Below, one piece after another: positions 5,070-5,310 of a stretch of 5,310 nucleotides of DNA (position 1 is the first letter of the stretch; every line of letters begins with the position of its first letter). The notes under the pieces are model-generated. The model saw only the letters and a list, made by a program, of their open reading frames with translations, had not been told where the DNA came from and did not search any database. The stretch spans positions 1 through 5,310 of the forward strand of contig JAFGOO010000176.1 of the NCBI GenBank assembly GCA_016926455.1. The letters run 5' to 3'. Position numbers and translations under genes: made by a program. This DNA comes from Methanosarcinaceae archaeon (lineage in GTDB: Archaea; Halobacteriota; Methanosarcinia; Methanosarcinales; Methanosarcinaceae).

Positions 5070-5103
5070 AAGATCCCTTTTGGTTGAATTGTACTGGTGA
5101 GTA

Positions 5104-5121
5104 AATTAATTATTATTAAGT
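5104..5121 (-). promoter_or_regulatory. Probable promoter (TATA-like) of the propeller gene
   Basis: On the minus strand the bases read as TTAATAATAATTAATTTA-like DNA, ending about 35 bases before the ATG at 5069. A start near 5080-5088 would leave a short leader carrying the AAGGGATC ribosome-binding site. The exact TATA octamer cannot be chosen in this AT-rich run. The right copy of the 17-base repeat lies immediately upstream of it. Confidence 0.4.
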
Positions 5122-5125
5122 GTTT

Positions 5126-5142
5126 GGCTCTGTAGAAAACCT
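5126..5142 (+). repeat. 17-base direct repeat, right copy (possible IS end)
   Basis: GGCTCTGTAGAAAACCT differs from the copy at 3642-3658 at one position. It is 57 bases upstream of the propeller start codon. Sequence after the two copies is unrelated, so only the terminal motif is shared. Confidence 0.6.
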
Positions 5143-5195
5143 ATTTCGAGGTCATCAAATTAGAATTTTGACTTAAAAAGCTGTTCTTTTTTTCA

Positions 5196-5216
5196 GTAAC
5201 CTCGTTACGTTTTTTT
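5196..5216 (+). terminator. Hairpin with seven-T tail, terminator candidate
   Basis: GTAAC-CTC-GTTAC (5196-5208) is a perfect 5-bp stem, followed after one G by TTTTTTT (5210-5216). It reads as a plus-strand terminator although no plus-strand gene lies upstream within the window; it may be left over from a lost insertion sequence, or insulate the gene starting at 5259. Confidence 0.3.
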
Positions 5217-5219
5217 GGA

Positions 5220-5258
5220 GAGACGGTAGCTATAAATATCATAAATTTGGCCCGTCTC
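5220..5258 (+). promoter_or_regulatory. TATA box framed by an inverted repeat, promoter of the right-edge gene
   Basis: TATAAATA at 5231-5238 is a strong archaeal TATA box whose centre is about 25 bases before the ATG at 5259, the expected distance to a transcription start. GAGACGG (5220-5226) and CCGTCTC (5252-5258) form a perfect 7-bp inverted repeat flanking it, the second arm ending exactly before the ATG. This fits a leaderless transcript with an operator around the promoter. Confidence 0.5.
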
Positions 5259-5310
5259 ATGGCTAAAAAATCTATAATGTATGGAGGAGTCCTCTTTGAG
5301 GACTCCATCG
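5259..5310 (+). CDS. N-terminus of an unidentified protein, cut by the right edge
   Basis: ATG at 5259 opens a frame without stop to the edge, reading MAKKSIMYGGVLFEDSI. Only 17 codons are visible, so no family can be named. Support comes from the promoter geometry upstream (TATA box at leaderless spacing) rather than from the peptide. ATG at 5277 is an alternative start. Codons 10-16 lie inside a perfect hairpin (5286-5306), unusual for coding DNA; if the hairpin is instead a terminator or a palindromic repeat, this may not be a gene. Confidence 0.4.
   Translation, partial: MAKKSIMYGGVLFEDSI
5286..5306. repeat. Perfect 9-bp inverted repeat with 3-base loop
   Basis: GGAGTCCTC (5286-5294) and GAGGACTCC (5298-5306) are exact reverse complements around TTT, by far the strongest GC-rich stem in the window. 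A second, overlapping pairing of ATGGAG (5281-5286) with CTCCAT (5303-5308) is possible. On the minus strand a six-T run follows about 14 bases later, so it could terminate a transcript coming from the right. Confidence 0.6.

Overview
The window looks like an accessory region of a methanogen-related euryarchaeon. Methanosarcinales or an ANME relative is my best guess, not a proof. Pointers are TATA boxes at archaeal spacing, very short or absent leaders, a Shine-Dalgarno-like GAGGTGA, a membrane-anchored propeller built of QTSDGGY / IKTDSEGN repeats, a small lipobox protein, and a HEPN/MNT toxin-antitoxin pair. No rRNA, tRNA or CRISPR array was seen.

Layout. (1) Positions 1-1079, minus strand: a short operon with a two-helix, signal-peptide-bearing protein of VirB2/TrbC-like architecture, followed 7 bases later by a secreted, sequon-rich protein that runs off the left edge. 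(2) An 82-base AT-rich divergent intergenic region holds a perfect 12-bp palindrome that overlaps the operon's TATA box. (3) Positions 1162-1628, plus strand: a 61-residue protein resembling an AbrB-type DNA-binding hairpin domain, overlapping by 4 bases a 94-residue lipoprotein. (4) Positions 1828-2507, minus strand: a mntA-hepT (MNT antitoxin/HEPN toxin) operon with a 4-base overlap, preceded by a promoter packed with four inverted repeats.

(5) Positions 2754-3403 are a genomic scar. The minus strand carries what look like the tails of a TnpB-like protein and of an archaeal integrase. The integrase tail is joined directly to the 3' half of a second, beheaded copy of the lipoprotein gene on the plus strand. 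(6) Positions 3642-5142 hold a 439-residue surface protein, predicted to be a seven-bladed beta-propeller with a C-terminal membrane anchor. It is bracketed by two direct copies of a 17-base sequence (16/17 identical) that could be insertion-sequence ends. (7) At the right edge a TATA box sits 21-28 bases before an ATG that opens an unfinished plus-strand frame; a perfect 9-bp hairpin lies inside that frame.

How the parts fit. The toxin-antitoxin pair, integrase and transposon debris, duplicated lipoprotein, and pilin-like/secreted pair suggest a decayed integrated element. The intact genes mostly concern the cell surface (VirB2-like, secreted glycoprotein-like, lipoprotein, propeller) or element maintenance (MntA-HepT). 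The link between the modules is inference from proximity only.
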